A DNA stretch of 64,000 bases from Platycnemis pennipes (taxonomy: Eukaryota; Arthropoda; Insecta; Odonata; Platycnemididae), in assembly GCA_933228895.1 (NCBI GenBank), contig OW121848.1, positions 85,207,470 through 85,271,469 of the forward strand, written 5' to 3'. The notes beneath the pieces were generated by a model that saw nothing but the letters and a program-made list of their open reading frames with translations, did not search any database and was not told the DNA's origin. Numbering within the stretch: the first letter of the stretch is position 1; each line of letters opens with the position of its first letter. The translations under genes were made by a program, and so were the position numbers. Shown piece after piece: positions 11,601-23,900 of the stretch.

Positions 11601-14600
11601 ATGCTTAAATATGATACATGCAATCAACTTATCAATATATCATTGTTAAGGCCGCTTTACATGATACAGTTTTTGTACAATTTCTTGTGCAAATGCTTGT
11701 TTAAACTGAACTAAATTGTATGTTTGTCTGAATGGAATTGGAACAGGTTCTATTCCCATTCAGACAATCGAACAAGTGTTCGTACAATTTGCCGCTTTAC
11801 ACTGTACAATTTCCTCGTACAAGAGTTTGTACAAGAAATTGTATAAAAAATTGTATTGTGTAAAGCGGCCTTATGCATTAGGAAGGACAATTAATTTCAG
11901 TGGGTATATTAATGGCTTTTTGAGTGAATTTTCCTAATTAAAATTAGTATCCTACTTCATCCTTTTATTTGGCATAGGCGAAGACGGCGAAGTGGAGGAA
12001 CTGTTATGAGTTCAGGGAGTGATGGACAGCAATCTCCACTGCTTGAAATACTCAAACCGGCAAGCCAACTTGTGTGTAATCAATGGCAAAGGCTACAGAA
12101 TAGTCCAGGTGAAGTAGAAATTAGGATAAGACATCACCAAAAATTTAGTCGATTTATACATGTATGTGAAGGTGTAATTATTTTTTGTTTGTGGTTCTTC
12201 ATTAAATTGTATGAATAGGAAGGATAGTTCTGTTGTAATCGACTTCTATTTATAGAATTATAATTGAAGAAAGTACTACATTCAATGGTGGTTGCTTGTT
12301 ATTCTACAGGATTAGTTAATCCAGATTTCCTTTTTACCTAGTCTGTTATTCCCTTAAGACACATTCCTGGTAGTGAATAAATAAGATGAAATAATTGTTT
12401 AGCCCTTAAAAAGCTAGGGGTTCCTGGATGTATGGTTTCTGTAATCTTCATTTACTTCCACCAGGTATGATTCTATATACTGTTCACCTGTATTTCTGAA
12501 GCATAATGAATTTATTGAGGCACTCAAGGTGTTCTTAACTATCTGTTTGCATTTGAAGTAGTATTTAAAGTTTGTAGCAGAGACATGTTCCTAAACAAAT
12601 AGTCATCATCATCATCGGTCAACAAATCCTAGGATTGGTTTGACGCAGCCCTCCACTTGATTCTTCTATCGGCCAACCTCTTCATATTGACGTAGTTCCT
12701 CTCTTTTACATCCTTCACAACCTGCTCCATATACCTCATACTAGGCCTGCCTTTTCCATTCTTCCTGTTCACTTTTCCCTCGATGATTGCCTTCATCAGG
12801 CCATCATGTCTTAAGATGTGGCCTATTAAGTTGTCCTGTCTTCTTTTTAAGGTTTTCAGTAGACATCTCTTCTCTCCCACTCTTCTTAAGACTTCTTTGT
12901 TTGTCACTCCATCGATCCATTTTATCTTCATCATTCTTCGGTAGCACCACATTTCAAATGCTTCCAGCCTGGACTTCTCTGTTGCTGTTATAGGCCATGC
13001 TTCGCTGCCATATAGTAGAATGCTCCAGATGTATTTTCTAATGAAATGTTTCCTCACTTCTATGCTCTTATTTACTGCTGTAAGCAGAATCTTCTTCTGG
13101 TAAAATGCCCTTTTGCTTGGGCAATTCTACTGGCAATTTCTCTTTTACTTCATCCTTCGCTGGTTACTCAGCTTCCCACGTAACAGAAGTCTTCCACCTC
13201 CTCGATTTTTTGTTTTCCTTTTTTAACAATGGTCCTGGCTTCCTTTCTTCAACTTCATACCTATACCTTAGTTTTCTTTTTATTGATATTCAGGTGATAT
13301 CTGGCCATTGTTCTTACCATATTTCGTAGTGTCTTCTTTAAATCTCCTTCTGTTTCTGCCCTGGCTGCTATGTCATCAGTGAATTGTAGCATGCTGCTTT
13401 TTTCACCGTGGATATTCACTCCCGGAGACCTTTCTTTGACTTCTTGGATGTCTTTCTTGATGTAGACATTGAATAATACGGGAGACAGTGCACATCCTTG
13501 TCTTACTCCTTTCTTTATGCTTGCTTTTGTACTGCTGGGTACTGATTTGATTATGGCCACCTGGTTTTTATACAAGCGGTCGATAACTCTTCGGTAATAG
13601 TATGTAACTCCAATTTCTTTCAGAAACTTTAGCATCATGTTCCAATTCACGTTGTCAAATGTCTTCTCCAAATCTACAAAAGCAACAAACGTTGATAGAT
13701 TCTTCTCTATTCTCTTCTCTATAAGTATCCTGAGGGCCAAAATCGCTTATCTTGTGCCCTTGTTTCTTTTGAACCCAAATTGGTCCTCATCCAGGAACTC
13801 CTCAGCTTTTCGCTCTATTCGTCTATAGATGATTCTTGTGAATATCTTCGAGACATGTGTCGTCAGGCTTATGGTCCTAAAATGTTCGCAGTTCTCAGCC
13901 CTCTTCTTTTTGGCAATAGGGATGATAATTGTCTGCTCCAAGTCCATGGGTGTCTCTCCTGTGGAGTACATATCGCATATGTTTTTTTACAGCTGACTAA
14001 ATGTCTTCTCTCCGACGATTTTATTTATTTTGGCAGGAATATTATCTATTCTCGAAGCCTTATTTATCCTCAGATCCCTTACAGCTGCATCAAATTCTGA
14101 TCTTAAGATTGGGGATCCCAAATCATCCTTATTGACTTCATTTTCCTCTTTCGTTACTTCCGCTCTAAAATAGCTTCCATTATACAACTCTTCGAAGTAT
14201 TCCTTCCATCTGTTCACTTGATCCTCACGTTCAATTAAGAGTTCTCCATTCATGTCCCAGATGCTGTTACATCTTGCAGCCCATTCCTTGAAGTGATTTC
14301 TCACCATCCTGTAGGCAACTTCCACATTTACTTTTGTAAGGTTGCTTTGTACATCTTCGCATAGATCCTTCATCCACATTTCCCTTGCTTTTCTCGCTTT
14401 ACGGCTTATTTCATTCCTGATTCTTTTTAGCAAAGTTTCCCTTCTTCAGTTTCCACATTTTTATATTTTCTTCTCTTCAATCAATTCTAAGACTTCTTCT
14501 GTAATCCATTGCTTCTTCTTGGCAACTTTTCTTCTCCCCAAAACTTCTTTTGCTGCTTCCTGTAGCCTGATTTTGATGTTCTCCCCTCTCTTTTCCACTG

Positions 14601-17600
14601 AAAAAAATAGTAACCCAGTGGAAATGGTATAAGATAGAGATCCAATTTTTCTCAATTTCAAATCTCAAATGTGAATCTTAAATTGACTTCGAATCTTATT
14701 TCAAACTTGAATCATAACTATCTCCATAATCCTGTATTTTATTTAAATCTAAATATGATTCTTCTGTCTCTCAAACATGATAAATAATTTGCAATTTTCT
14801 GCAATATTTATTACAACCTAGAATAGGTTCAATCTATCTTCATCATTTTCAAGAAGCTTTTCCACCCAGGAACAGCTAGTCTCTTGTTATATATATTGAG
14901 AAGGTTTGAGGGGGAAGGGAGGGGCTAGGGTATGGAAGTACTCTGTGATTGATTGTGAATTCAGGGTGAGAGAACAAGGCCAAGATTTTGAAAAAGTGGT
15001 TGGGGAGGTGTAGGAACAGGAGCGGAAAGAAGTGGTGACTTATTCAGGGGAAAACCCCTCATTAAATTAACAATTTGTCACCACAGTAAGAATTGTAGCT
15101 TCATGATGACGATTGTGTGTAAATAGTCAGAAATATCAGTTCTGGAAAAAAGTGGCTGTTTAGAGAAGGCTGGGCCATGTAGTGCCATGGGCCGATATAT
15201 CGGCTTTAATTTTTAAACTATTTTTGTAATAATTACATTTATCCTTAATTCAATGTATCAGAAATACATAAATAACAATTAATCCATTTTTAGTTCAATA
15301 AAAAACATTACATTCATATCTAAAAAGTAACTTCACATTGTTTATATTTTTCACAAGGAGTTGCAAAACCTCCAAATTCATGCTGCCCCTTTTCGCTAAG
15401 ACCACCAAAATTTGGTGGCTCTAAGAGGGTTAATATAGAGGTAACTGTTGAGGGTGGCTTCCCTGTATTTTAGTCCTTTCTTTAGAAGATCCATCTTTTT
15501 ATCTTTACATTGATGGTGAGACAGGTATATCATTTATTCTTGAAAATTGGCCAGTCAGAAGTAAAGTTTTTATTGGGTGTTACTTTGAGTGCAGTGGTTT
15601 ATTCAGTAACAGTTAAATCTTCTCTCATTTTTCCGACCAATTACCTCCCCCCCCTCCAATATCTGACTCTGAATATATATAAAGGCCATCTGCAATTTAA
15701 CCTCTCATGATGATAATGTTCAAGCATTGGGACCCAAATTATGGAAATCTATTATATTATAGTTTTTGCCCACATTAAATCCTAAAATATGGCTTTATTG
15801 CTCTTTGTAAGTATCTGTACTATCAATTATGATCTTGGTGGTAAAGTCAAAATGATAGTAAAAAATATTGTCTGCTAAGGGTGAGGGGTTCATTGTCCCA
15901 GTCGCCACCTCCAATGGGTTTGTGTAGCCTTCAAGGATATTTTGTACCTTCAATGGAACAGGGCTAATTCCTAATGCCTATGAATTCAGACACGGCTTTA
16001 GTGACATTTATTTTCAAGGATTCAGATTCAAGGTGAACTTCGGGGTATTTGAAGATTTGCTGAAAGAGGAAGTATTTAAGGGATTAAATTGTCCCATCCC
16101 TAGTTCAAAAAGATGAATCAATTCTATTTGCCAAAAAATGGCCTTCTTTTATTTGCCTTAAATGGTAATGAGTATTCACTAATGGAATCCCTTGTTTTCG
16201 AGAAAAGACAGGATGGTTAATAATATGAAATTACACCCTCAAACTATAGTAATTGCAAGCCTCTGGTTTTGTGTGATGCTTTGGAATTCAAACTTAAAGT
16301 TCTCCAAACTCATTTCCTTATAACTTCTGCATTCCAAGACACTCAGGTGTTTTCATGAATACATTATTTTTAACTATTTATATCTATTTTTGTCATTTCA
16401 CAAAAGGAGTAAGAGGATGAGTGATGAGAGACCAAGAGGAAAACAAAATTCAAAGATAAAGTTATATCAAGACCAGTGATGGAGAATGACATATGGCACT
16501 TTTCAAGGTTAACAGTTTGAAAGTTATTTGTGGGTAATGACCCTATAATTCTTCTGTCAACCATTTCAAATTTCATGTTTTAATCTTTAATTCTGTGAAT
16601 ACAAGTGCACATCTTGATCAAAGTACATTTTTTGTTTAATCTATTTTTAACGCAAAAATAAAGAGCTTTGATATTCATGTTTTAAAATTCATTCCCATGG
16701 TAACCATTAATTTTTGGTACCCTATTTATAGGTATCATCCAACACACTCTGGCAAGTAGCACATTTAGACCTTATACTTCTGGAATGAAAAATAGTTAAA
16801 GCAAAAACCAGCTCTAGGTTTTTTTCTACTAAGTAATGGGTACATTTGATCTCTCTCTTTCGCACCAGGTTGTGCTCAGGATTACCTCTTATTGGGAAGA
16901 GAATTTGCTTCTCGCTTGGGAATAGCAGTTAATTTCCAACAAAAAACCAGTTGATATGGTAAAAAGGACTGCCTCTCTTATCACAAGAAGTGAGCTTCAG
17001 AATGGGATTTCTGGGGTCATTATCAGGTCTTTGCCCATCAAATCGAAAAATTAAAGTAGAGAACTCAAGTCACATTTGTGCTTTCCTAGGATTGAATCTT
17101 TTGAATCTTCAAGTGGGTGTCACTAGAGAAATGGAAGCTAAATTCTGCAGCTTGTAAATGACCCTAATGTTCCAACTTTATTGTAGAAATGGGTAGAATA
17201 CATATAAGAAAAGGTGTGAAAACTGATAAAATATTTCTCTAATACCTTCAATGTTAATATATTTTTAAAATATCTATTATTATTCAAAATGTCTTTCAAT
17301 ATGTTTCTGTCTCCAATAGATAGTATGTTGATGTCTTTAAATGCTTGTTTTTGAGTTAGAATTTTGAAACTTTATTCAGTTCATGATCTCAAAATACTGC
17401 AAGTAACCTAGTCCATTCAAACTCAGTAAAACTGTGATCTGCCTGTGTAGCTGAACTATATTTAAGAAAAATGCTGGAATATCATTTATGGGAAGGGTGT
17501 CCCCTCTTAATGTTGGTTGAATTAGGATTTAAGTGGCCCTGGTATGCCACAATGTGTATACAATAGTTATTTCACCTAATCATATCTAATTGTCTCTAGA

Positions 17601-18513
17601 TCTGGTCCTAATATATATTGTTTGAATTGATCCTAGAAACCATGAATTTATGTTTTAAAGCGAATTACATCTATTTTGTTTCTTTTGATAATTCCATTGT
17701 AGGTGTGAAGCTCTCCCAAGTGCTTCATTGTGTAACAATAGCAAAAGTGGTTCACACTGCTAATCATAGAATGTATCATTTTTAGACTCAGCCATGCAGC
17801 GGCGTCCGAAGTGGGGGGCAGGAGGGGCATTGCCCAGAAATTGCCCCGGGACCTTGAGAAATGATTCATCATTAAAAAAAATAAATTTCACTTGTTTCCA
17901 GCTTGCCTTTTCCCTTCGGATGCATATTCTACCACCTTCATATGCACTTTTAGCGGAATTCTAGTCTCAACCCCCTCCAATCCACAAAAAATGTGGGCCC
18001 TTTTCAAGGTTGGCCCCTCCCAGCGAAAATATTTCCGATGCCCCTGCTGCCATGTATGCTTCGCTGAGTCATTATGTCTTCTAACATATTTGAAAATTCT
18101 ATTCAATGTGTCTCATGACAACTGTGTATTAGGACTGATGACTCGTAGTAGGTCATGAGATAGATCTAATGGATCAAAAAAATTGTATGGAAAGTGAGAG
18201 TCAAAAGAAAAAAAATAGAAAGGTTTGAGAATGATTGCCAATACAGATTCCTTTGGTATAATTTCATGAGCATTCCTATGGCCAAGCCAAAGAAAATGTG
18301 TATAACTCAAGTAGAATCTGGGCTCTAGCAATGTATGTATTTTGAACTTTTTAATGGAGTTGCCGAACATGCTCCCTTAAGTCCAGCATTATGATGTGGA
18401 ATGTATTTATCTTTTAATATCTGCTATGTCTTTTTTTAGATGAATGTCAATCATTGCTTGCTGCTGAGATGTTTGAAGATATGTATATTGGACCTGAAGA
18501 CTGGGAGTTTTAA
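8232..18513 (+). CDS. Stlk: STRAD pseudokinase (LKB1 adaptor), 3' half of gene
   Basis: Three exons (8232-8607, 11978-12108, 18440-18513) join in phase to encode the last ~190 residues. STRAD is a STE20-family pseudokinase that binds LKB1 (STK11) and MO25 and activates LKB1 allosterically in the cytoplasm. The evidence is the end of a kinase C-lobe (subdomain [22 protein letters not shown], with the conserved Arg before PS, then HQFFKQYR) and a short tail with LLEILKP. The last residues are PEDWEF. A terminal Trp-Glu-Phe is the known MO25-docking motif of STRAD. Kinase-domain exons upstream of 8232 were not found and presumably lie left of the window. Ordinary STE20 kinases lack the WEF end, which favours STRAD over MST/SPAK families. 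Confidence 0.9.
9113..9430. mobile_element. MITE with ~75-bp terminal inverted repeats
   Basis: The left end (GTGTTTGAAACTGTCGGG ... AACTAAGGAGTCACGTAG ... ATAAACACGAATG) is matched by the inverted right end (GTGTTTGAAACCATCGGG ... AACTAAGGAGTCACATGG ... ATAAACACGAATG). The arms flank about 170 bases of non-coding interior. The 69-residue open frame across the left arm is not a gene. The element is in a STRAD intron. Confidence 0.8.
9704..11269. mobile_element. Non-autonomous Tigger/pogo-like element, 1.57 kb
   Basis: The ends are inverted: CAGTATGTCCTCGACTTAC at 9704 and, on the reverse strand from 11269, CAGTAAGTTCTCAACTTAC. Each is bordered by TA (9702-9703 and 11270-11271), the expected target duplication of Tc1/mariner/pogo elements. 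The interior has no recognisable transposase, so the copy is a deletion derivative or too decayed to read. Its CpG content is higher than that of the intron around it. Confidence 0.8.
11648..11871. mobile_element. MITE with AAGGCCGCTTTACA termini
   Basis: Both ends read AAGGCCGCTTTACA inward, followed by related AT-rich arms containing TTGTACAATTTCTTGT. A third internal copy of CCGCTTTACA at about 11793 suggests a partial internal duplication. Length is 224 bases, flanked by TTA-like sequence. It lies just upstream of the second STRAD exon in the window. Confidence 0.75.
11978..12108 (+). CDS. Stlk: STRAD exon: basic linker and LLEILKP segment
   Basis: The acceptor ends at 11977 (TTTATTTGGCATAG) and the donor is CAG|GTGAAG at 12109. 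The exon completes Arg and then encodes [18 protein letters not shown] followed by [17 protein letters not shown]. This matches the position of the KRR...LLRPVTP region after the kinase fold in STRAD. It leaves with one base (G), which completes to Asp with the next exon. An ATG at 12006 lies inside the exon and is not a start. Confidence 0.88.
12602..14665 (-). mobile_element. 5'-truncated RTE-like LINE with dead reverse transcriptase
   Basis: Read on the minus strand, successive broken frames encode a linker (14433-13987), reverse-transcriptase fingers and palm (13971-13261) and a C-terminal domain (13057-12629). The palm includes [35 protein letters not shown] and the active-site box as FTDDI, where YADD or FADD is usual. 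The C-terminal domain includes [24 protein letters not shown] and [10 protein letters not shown]. These motifs fit RTE-type non-LTR elements. The 3' end is a TCATCATCATCATC tract at 12602-12615 (plus strand). No endonuclease is present, so the copy is truncated. Several frameshifts and the changed active site make it inactive. It is antisense inside a STRAD intron. Confidence 0.85.
14666..17796. other. STRAD intron, mostly anonymous
   Basis: Apart from the MITE at 15180-15433, I see only AT-rich, nearly CpG-free intron sequence with no supported exon. Confidence 0.5.
15180..15433 (+). mobile_element. Dispersed MITE, copy 1 (GCCGATATATCGGC family)
   Basis: The copy starts AGTGCCATGGGCCGATATATCGGC and ends GGTGGCTCTAAGAGGGTTAA. 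It shares several blocks with copies at 20714-20972 and 47416-47686, including 'TTTTTAGTTCAATAAAAAACATTA' (in part) and 'CCTTTTCGCTA'. The right end read backwards, TTAACCCTCTTAG, resembles piggyBac-type termini with a TTAA target. Confidence 0.75.
17797..18049. mobile_element. Candidate MITE with imperfect inverted ends
   Basis: The left end CAGCGGCGTCCGAAGTGGGG and the inverted right end GCAGGGGCATCGGAAATATT are related. Both are followed by GGAGGGGC-type sequence. The similarity is partial, so the boundaries and even the element's nature are tentative. It sits in the last STRAD intron. Confidence 0.4.
18440..18513 (+). CDS. Stlk: STRAD terminal exon with WEF C-terminus
   Basis: A polypyrimidine acceptor (TGTCTTTTTTTAG) precedes 18440. 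The 74-base coding part completes Asp and encodes [20 protein letters not shown] followed by WEF and TAA at 18511. In known STRAD structures this C-terminal Trp-Glu-Phe inserts into a pocket of MO25. The exon lies 6.3 kb after the previous one, so a purely automatic search could easily miss it. Confidence 0.92.
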
Positions 18514-18850
18514 GGGGTTTCCTTTGAATTTGTTTGACCAAAGAAAATGCTGATTTTACATCAATGATTAAAATCTGCTTAACTTGTGTCTTATCATGAA
18601 GTGTATGAACTTAAGTCTTAAGAATTGTAAATCAAAACTATGATTATTTTTGTTTCTCAAGAGAAACTGATACTTTCTACCCTTGAAGTGCAACTGTACA
18701 AAGATGTCAAAACATGAGTCTAGTAAAAAGTTGGTTTCAAGTCAAAGCTTTTGAAACAAATGCTCATTTTTATTTTCATCATTGTTTTTAATGTTTCATT
18801 ATCTAATTATGTGTTCAACATTGCCATGCCAATAAAATTAACAAGGTTTC
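18514..18850 (+). other. Stlk: Likely STRAD 3' UTR with AATAAA signal
   Basis: An AATAAA hexamer lies at 18831-18836, about 320 bases after the stop, in AT-rich CpG-free sequence. I take it as the most likely cleavage signal. This is inference without transcript data. Confidence 0.45.
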
Positions 18851-19029
18851 AGTTAAGTTTCCTATTTAGAATTTATACTTACATTCAACCTTCTCATCTT
18901 GGGAAAATATATGAATTTTAATGGCATTATATTTTCCAAATGCAGAAAAAATTCATTCCTGGAACTCTAATCTTGCAGTTTCACTAGGTATTTACAGCTA
19001 CAGAGAGCTTTTTTGAGGAGGACATAAAA

Positions 19030-19066
19030 TACAGCATACCATGTTGTAGAAACAACATGGTATGTA
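19030..19066. repeat. Short inverted repeat
   Basis: ACCATGTTGT and ACAACATGGT form a perfect inverted pair within about 30 bases around 19038-19062. Confidence 0.6.
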
Positions 19067-19213
19067 ATATGTCCCAGGGATCTCCTGCAAGCCTTAAACT
19101 CATCCTGGGAATATACTCAGAAATTTGGGAAGCCTGTGAGACTTCACAATCCACCAGCACACATGAATTTGTCTGCCCACGTGGATAATCAACTAATCAT
19201 AAATGTAGAAATA

Positions 19214-19380
19214 CAGTAATACCTCCCTATAACAAAAACTTTTACAAAAACCTCCCTATTACGAAGTTATAGCCATGCTCCTGGGACCTTCCCGTGCACA
19301 GTGCATGCAGAAAAACCTCCTACAATGAACCTCCACACCTCCGTAGAAGGAAGTCTGCTCCTGGGTCCAAACATAGGGGT
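19214..19380 (+). mobile_element. Pogo/Tigger-like left terminus, partner not seen
   Basis: CAGTAATACCTCCCTATAAC follows a TA dinucleotide. It has the form of a Tigger terminus (CAGTA-ACCTC). Further CCTCC repeats and CTCCTGGG(A/T)CC blocks follow. No matching inverted right end was found, so the element is truncated or diverged. Confidence 0.45.
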
Positions 19381-20430
19381 GAACTCGATTGAACGAATTT
19401 TTTGCATTAAAATTATTTTTCTCAGCACTTAAAATTCATTATCGTTATTGAAATAATGTTCGGAGTTTCTGATGATTTTTTCCGTTGTAAATTGGAGCAT
19501 TATCTCAGTATATTTCCAGTGAACAGCATGGATGAAATGTTGGGTAGTGTGTTGTTAGGAAAAATGTGGTGGCTCAACTGCCAAGACTGACTTCATGCAC
19601 AAAATTAAACAAAAATCCACCAAACTACACAGATTACAAGCTATGTATTATCCTCGAAATGTGTGAATAGAGCTCATTGAAAGAATCGAAGAAAAGCACA
19701 AGTGAGGATATTTGGTGTAATTTCTAAAAATGGTGCTCATGTCCTATAATTGAAGAAAAAATATATTCAGGTCCCCTTTCCTTCTGTATACCATATTTTC
19801 AATGGAGCAATGTAGTTTAAACTATAGGAAGTACTTTCTACCAGAGGAGAACGTTTTCATTTAAGTAGTTGAAATTACAGTGAGTATCAAGTGCTCTCTC
19901 ATTATTTATAATTAAAACTTTTATAGTGTCACGATTCTTGGAATATGTTTGATTCAATTCTACCCATTATATATTAAAATGTGGAACTAATGCGTTTTGT
20001 CCTTGGGGCTAAAAATTGTGACCACTGATAATGCTCCTCGTATTGCAATAGTTCTTTCAGAGGTATTCTCATATATATTGGTTCTCCACTGATAACTGCA
20101 ACCTCTGCCACAGTCCTTTCACTTCAGGGATTTGTTTTTATATATGCATCCATTTTGGGTTAGATCAATCAATGTGAAATCTTCTACACACTGTCTTAAA
20201 AAAAGTTTAAAAGCATTCCTTTGATAAACAACAGTACTATGTATCTCAATACAGTCCATCTATAGTGATAATTCCATAGAACTATATTGATTAATCATAT
20301 TATTATCGACTACCATAACTCACCATGGCATGATTATATACATTGGATGTATCTTGATATATTTCTCTACATATCCTGGGTGTTAGGCAAGTTTTTTTAC
20401 CAGTAAGCCAGCTGGAAAAGCATTATTCAG

Positions 20431-20676
20431 GTAGTGGTGTAGCAGGGTGTTCTCCAGGGGGGGGCAAAAATAAGTTAACGTTCCATAACACAAGTTTGTT
20501 TTTACCCTTTTCATGAAAAATGTTAAGGTTTCTTAACACAATTTGTATTTATTATATTTCTCCCTCTCAGTGAATGTCAACAGGCACCTTCAGCTAGTTG
20601 ACCTGTAATTTTTCATTTGACTAATGAGCCAGGGGGGGGGGGGGGGGGTAAGTGCCCCACCCTGGCTACGCCCATG
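20431..20676. mobile_element. MITE with GGCGTAGCCAGGGTG-type termini
   Basis: The left end GTAGTGGTGTAGCAGGGTG and the inverted right end ATGGGCGTAGCCAGGGTGGG are imperfect inverted repeats. Both are followed by poly-G/poly-C tracts, including a long G run at about 20632-20648. Confidence 0.6.
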
Positions 20677-20713
20677 TCTTCAGGGGATACAAAACCTGAC
20701 TAAAAAACAACAA

Positions 20714-20972
20714 TAGTGCCACGGCTGATATATTGGCTCGAGGAGCAAATTCATTTTTGAACTATTTATGTTGTAATAATTACATTCATCCTTTATGCAA
20801 TATATCAGAATATTATAGACAACAATTAATTCATTTTTAGTTCAATAAAAAACATTATTTTCATATCTAAAAAAGTAAATTCAAAGTTTTTTTTAAAGGT
20901 GTTACAAAACTCAAAATCATGTTGGCACTTTTCGCTAGTAGTACCACCGAAATTCAGTGGCATTAAGAGTTC
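20714..20972 (+). mobile_element. Dispersed MITE, copy 2 (GCCGATATATCGGC family)
   Basis: This has the same order of blocks as the copy at 15180: TAGTGCCACGGCTGATATAT at the left, TTTTTAGTTCAATAAAAAAC in the middle and CTTTTCGCTAGTA then CAGTGGCATTAAGAG at the right. The central palindrome has diverged to GGCTGATATATTGGC. Confidence 0.75.
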
Positions 20973-23900
20973 TTTTGGCTACTTGGCCCTCCTCCCACTT
21001 GAGATTTTGAGGCCCTCCTTGTCATTTGTTTCCTATATCAAATAGGTGTTGGTTTCTTTGGGTCAGTTAGTGTCCATAACATGCTATGTAGTCCCAGTCC
21101 CTAAATCTGATTGAGAAACTCAATTGTATATGATTTATCCACACTAAATCACAATTTAATTTCAGATTTTCCATGAAAAATATTTTGTCTTTTGAGTTGA
21201 TGAATAGGTGACAATTACCTACTCTCATATTTGATGTCAGACATTTTTAAAAACACAGTTCAAATCCTTAACTTATTCTAGAGACATTGATACAAGTTGG
21301 AGTGTGACATGAAGTGGTTGGTATTCATTGCCCAAATGTAAATGAACGGCTGGGGAACCAGCCGTTCAAAGTTTATATGCGTAAACATCAATTCTAATAT
21401 GCCTTGTGCATTTTATTACATTGTTTGTTTTCTTCAGTTTGAAGAAAGAGCATCTCCATCTCTTGAACCTCTGCTTTTTTCACTCACCAGAATCCAGTTC
21501 AGTTTCCAGAACATTTCCCTTCAACTGATTGAATTCCAGAAAAATCTATTCCTTTTACAGACCATTAACAGTCCATAAATTGGCCTTTCAGGGTAGATAA
21601 AGATCAGTCTAGACAAAATATTTTTACTCGAATCACCTCTCTTGGGTGGTGTGTGCACCTAAGAGCAAAGTAAGGAATGACTGGAATAATGGGACAAGTT
21701 GTCCTGGAAAGACCATTTGTGATAGAAAATATTCTAAATCAATGTAACTATTTACGTCAGTCATACAAAACTAAAAATTTACATGTGAATATATAATTTT
21801 ATACATACATTGTTTGATCAGTTTATGATTTTTTTCATGTGGGAATACTGACTGTGCACAAGCTGTGCTTGGAGTGTTAATGAACTGTTCCATTCAGTAG
21901 CCATTCACAAGGTTTTCATGTCCACTGTGCAGCAGCTGTTCATGAGGTGCTCTTTTACCAAGCTGCTAAGAAGTATCTTGAATATAGTTGTGACAGGAGG
22001 AGAGGAATAACTGTTCTTTTCTGAACTTTAACATATCAGGTTATGGGCTCAGCATGAAAATGACTTTTTGTAATCATGCTTTAAAAAAGTCTACCTTTGT
22101 CAAGGGAATACTTTATTTAGGTGTATTCAAAGATTTTATTTGTTTCGAATGTATTTATTTTTGATATTTCTAGAATTGAGGTGGTGTTGGGAGTACACCG
22201 ATTCTACGTACAAGGTTGTTAGTGTGGTTTGTAACTACCAAAAATATAAGCCTAAATACTGCTAAGAAGGACCTATCTTGAATATTGTTGTGACACTTAC
22301 AGGAATGATTGTTCCAGTCTAAATTCTTTAAAATATCAATTAATAACATTAATTACCGACTTTTGTGCATGGAAGCCTTAGAGATGAGCTTATAAAATCG
22401 TTTCCCTAGTGGAATTTATGATGGGCTGAAACTATTATTTTTAGCTAAAACTGAATGATGATTCTTAATTATAAAATCAAATTCTAAACAGTAGGTACTC
22501 ATTTACAAGTTAATTTTATTACAGAAAGTGAGTCGAGATTGTTCTAAAAATTTAATATTCACATAATGAATATGTGCTGGATATTCAAAATGATTAATTC
22601 CCAATTAAAATTGTCCCTTGGAGTTATAATTTAGATGCTCATAGTGACCTTATAATATCCTCCTTCCACATGCATTCCAGGAAATCAGTAAGGTTTCACA
22701 TTGAGATTATGAATTGTTTTTTCAACCCATCAGAGGACTTCATTTTTCGGAAACATTCACCTGGTGAATCAAAACCATATGACTTGAAGTCTTTGCATTG
22801 CTGCTGGTTGATGTGGGGGACCTTTACTCAAGAATGTTCATTCACCCTTATGAGGAACCTCCAAAATGATGTGTTTAGTTTTAGATTAGAGGGAGTCACT
22901 GATGCTGTTTTAATTCCTTAGTAAATCACACCATATATTAATTCATTTACTCTTGCCTGGGAAATTGACAATTCATTCTTAAGTGCAGATGTGAGGATCA
23001 AACATATGATTGATTTTCAGCAGAGGATTTTCAGAAATTGAGTGACTATATCAATCCCCATTAATATTGAAGCTTTGCAAGTGCTGCCTATCTTCATAAA
23101 TCGTTCACCGAGTTACAATCATAAGCATAAAATTTCAGAATGGGAATTCTGGCATTTTATTTTCCTTTTAGAAAAAACTGTCAAATGATTAAAAATAATT
23201 GAGCTTATATGATTGTGCACTTTTCATTGGATTAAATAGAGAATTTCTTGGAATAAATGTGTTGAGCCTCATTCACAGTGTACTTTAAATGGCATTGCAG
23301 CTCTGAGCAATTGTGAAAAATGCATCTTTTTGAAGAATTAGTCCTTTCACATCTCTCCTTGAAAAAAATTCCATCATCATGTCACTTTAGGTGTCTATAT
23401 GCATGTGAGATATGTATGTATCATTTGTTAAGAGCTTGTAAGCACCGTCAATGACTTTACACAAGAGGAAGGACTTTGATGACTACTGACTGTCTTAAAA
23501 TCACTCAAATGGAATTTCAAGTCACCGTGCACATAATAAGCACCAACAAGATGTGATGGGACCATGTCATCATCAATTTGTCATCAGCTTTATCTTCTAT
23601 AGCAATTGTTTATGTGCACCATCTTACTAGGGGAAAATCATGATTTTATTTTGCTTCAATTTTATATTGATCACAGTCACAATCAAAGCAATAATTGTTT
23701 ATCTTCTTAAAAATTTTATCTAAAACAGTATGAACATTTAAAAAAACATTATTGATTGGTAAACAGCAAAAACGACCTAGGAACATTTTTCTTTCAGGAG
23801 AGTACAAGGGCAAGGTCCCACTCCTTGTCAGGTGCACATAAATTTCTTGGTATGGAATTCCTAGTGCTCACAGTATCAAGAATGATACATGCCTTCCTTC

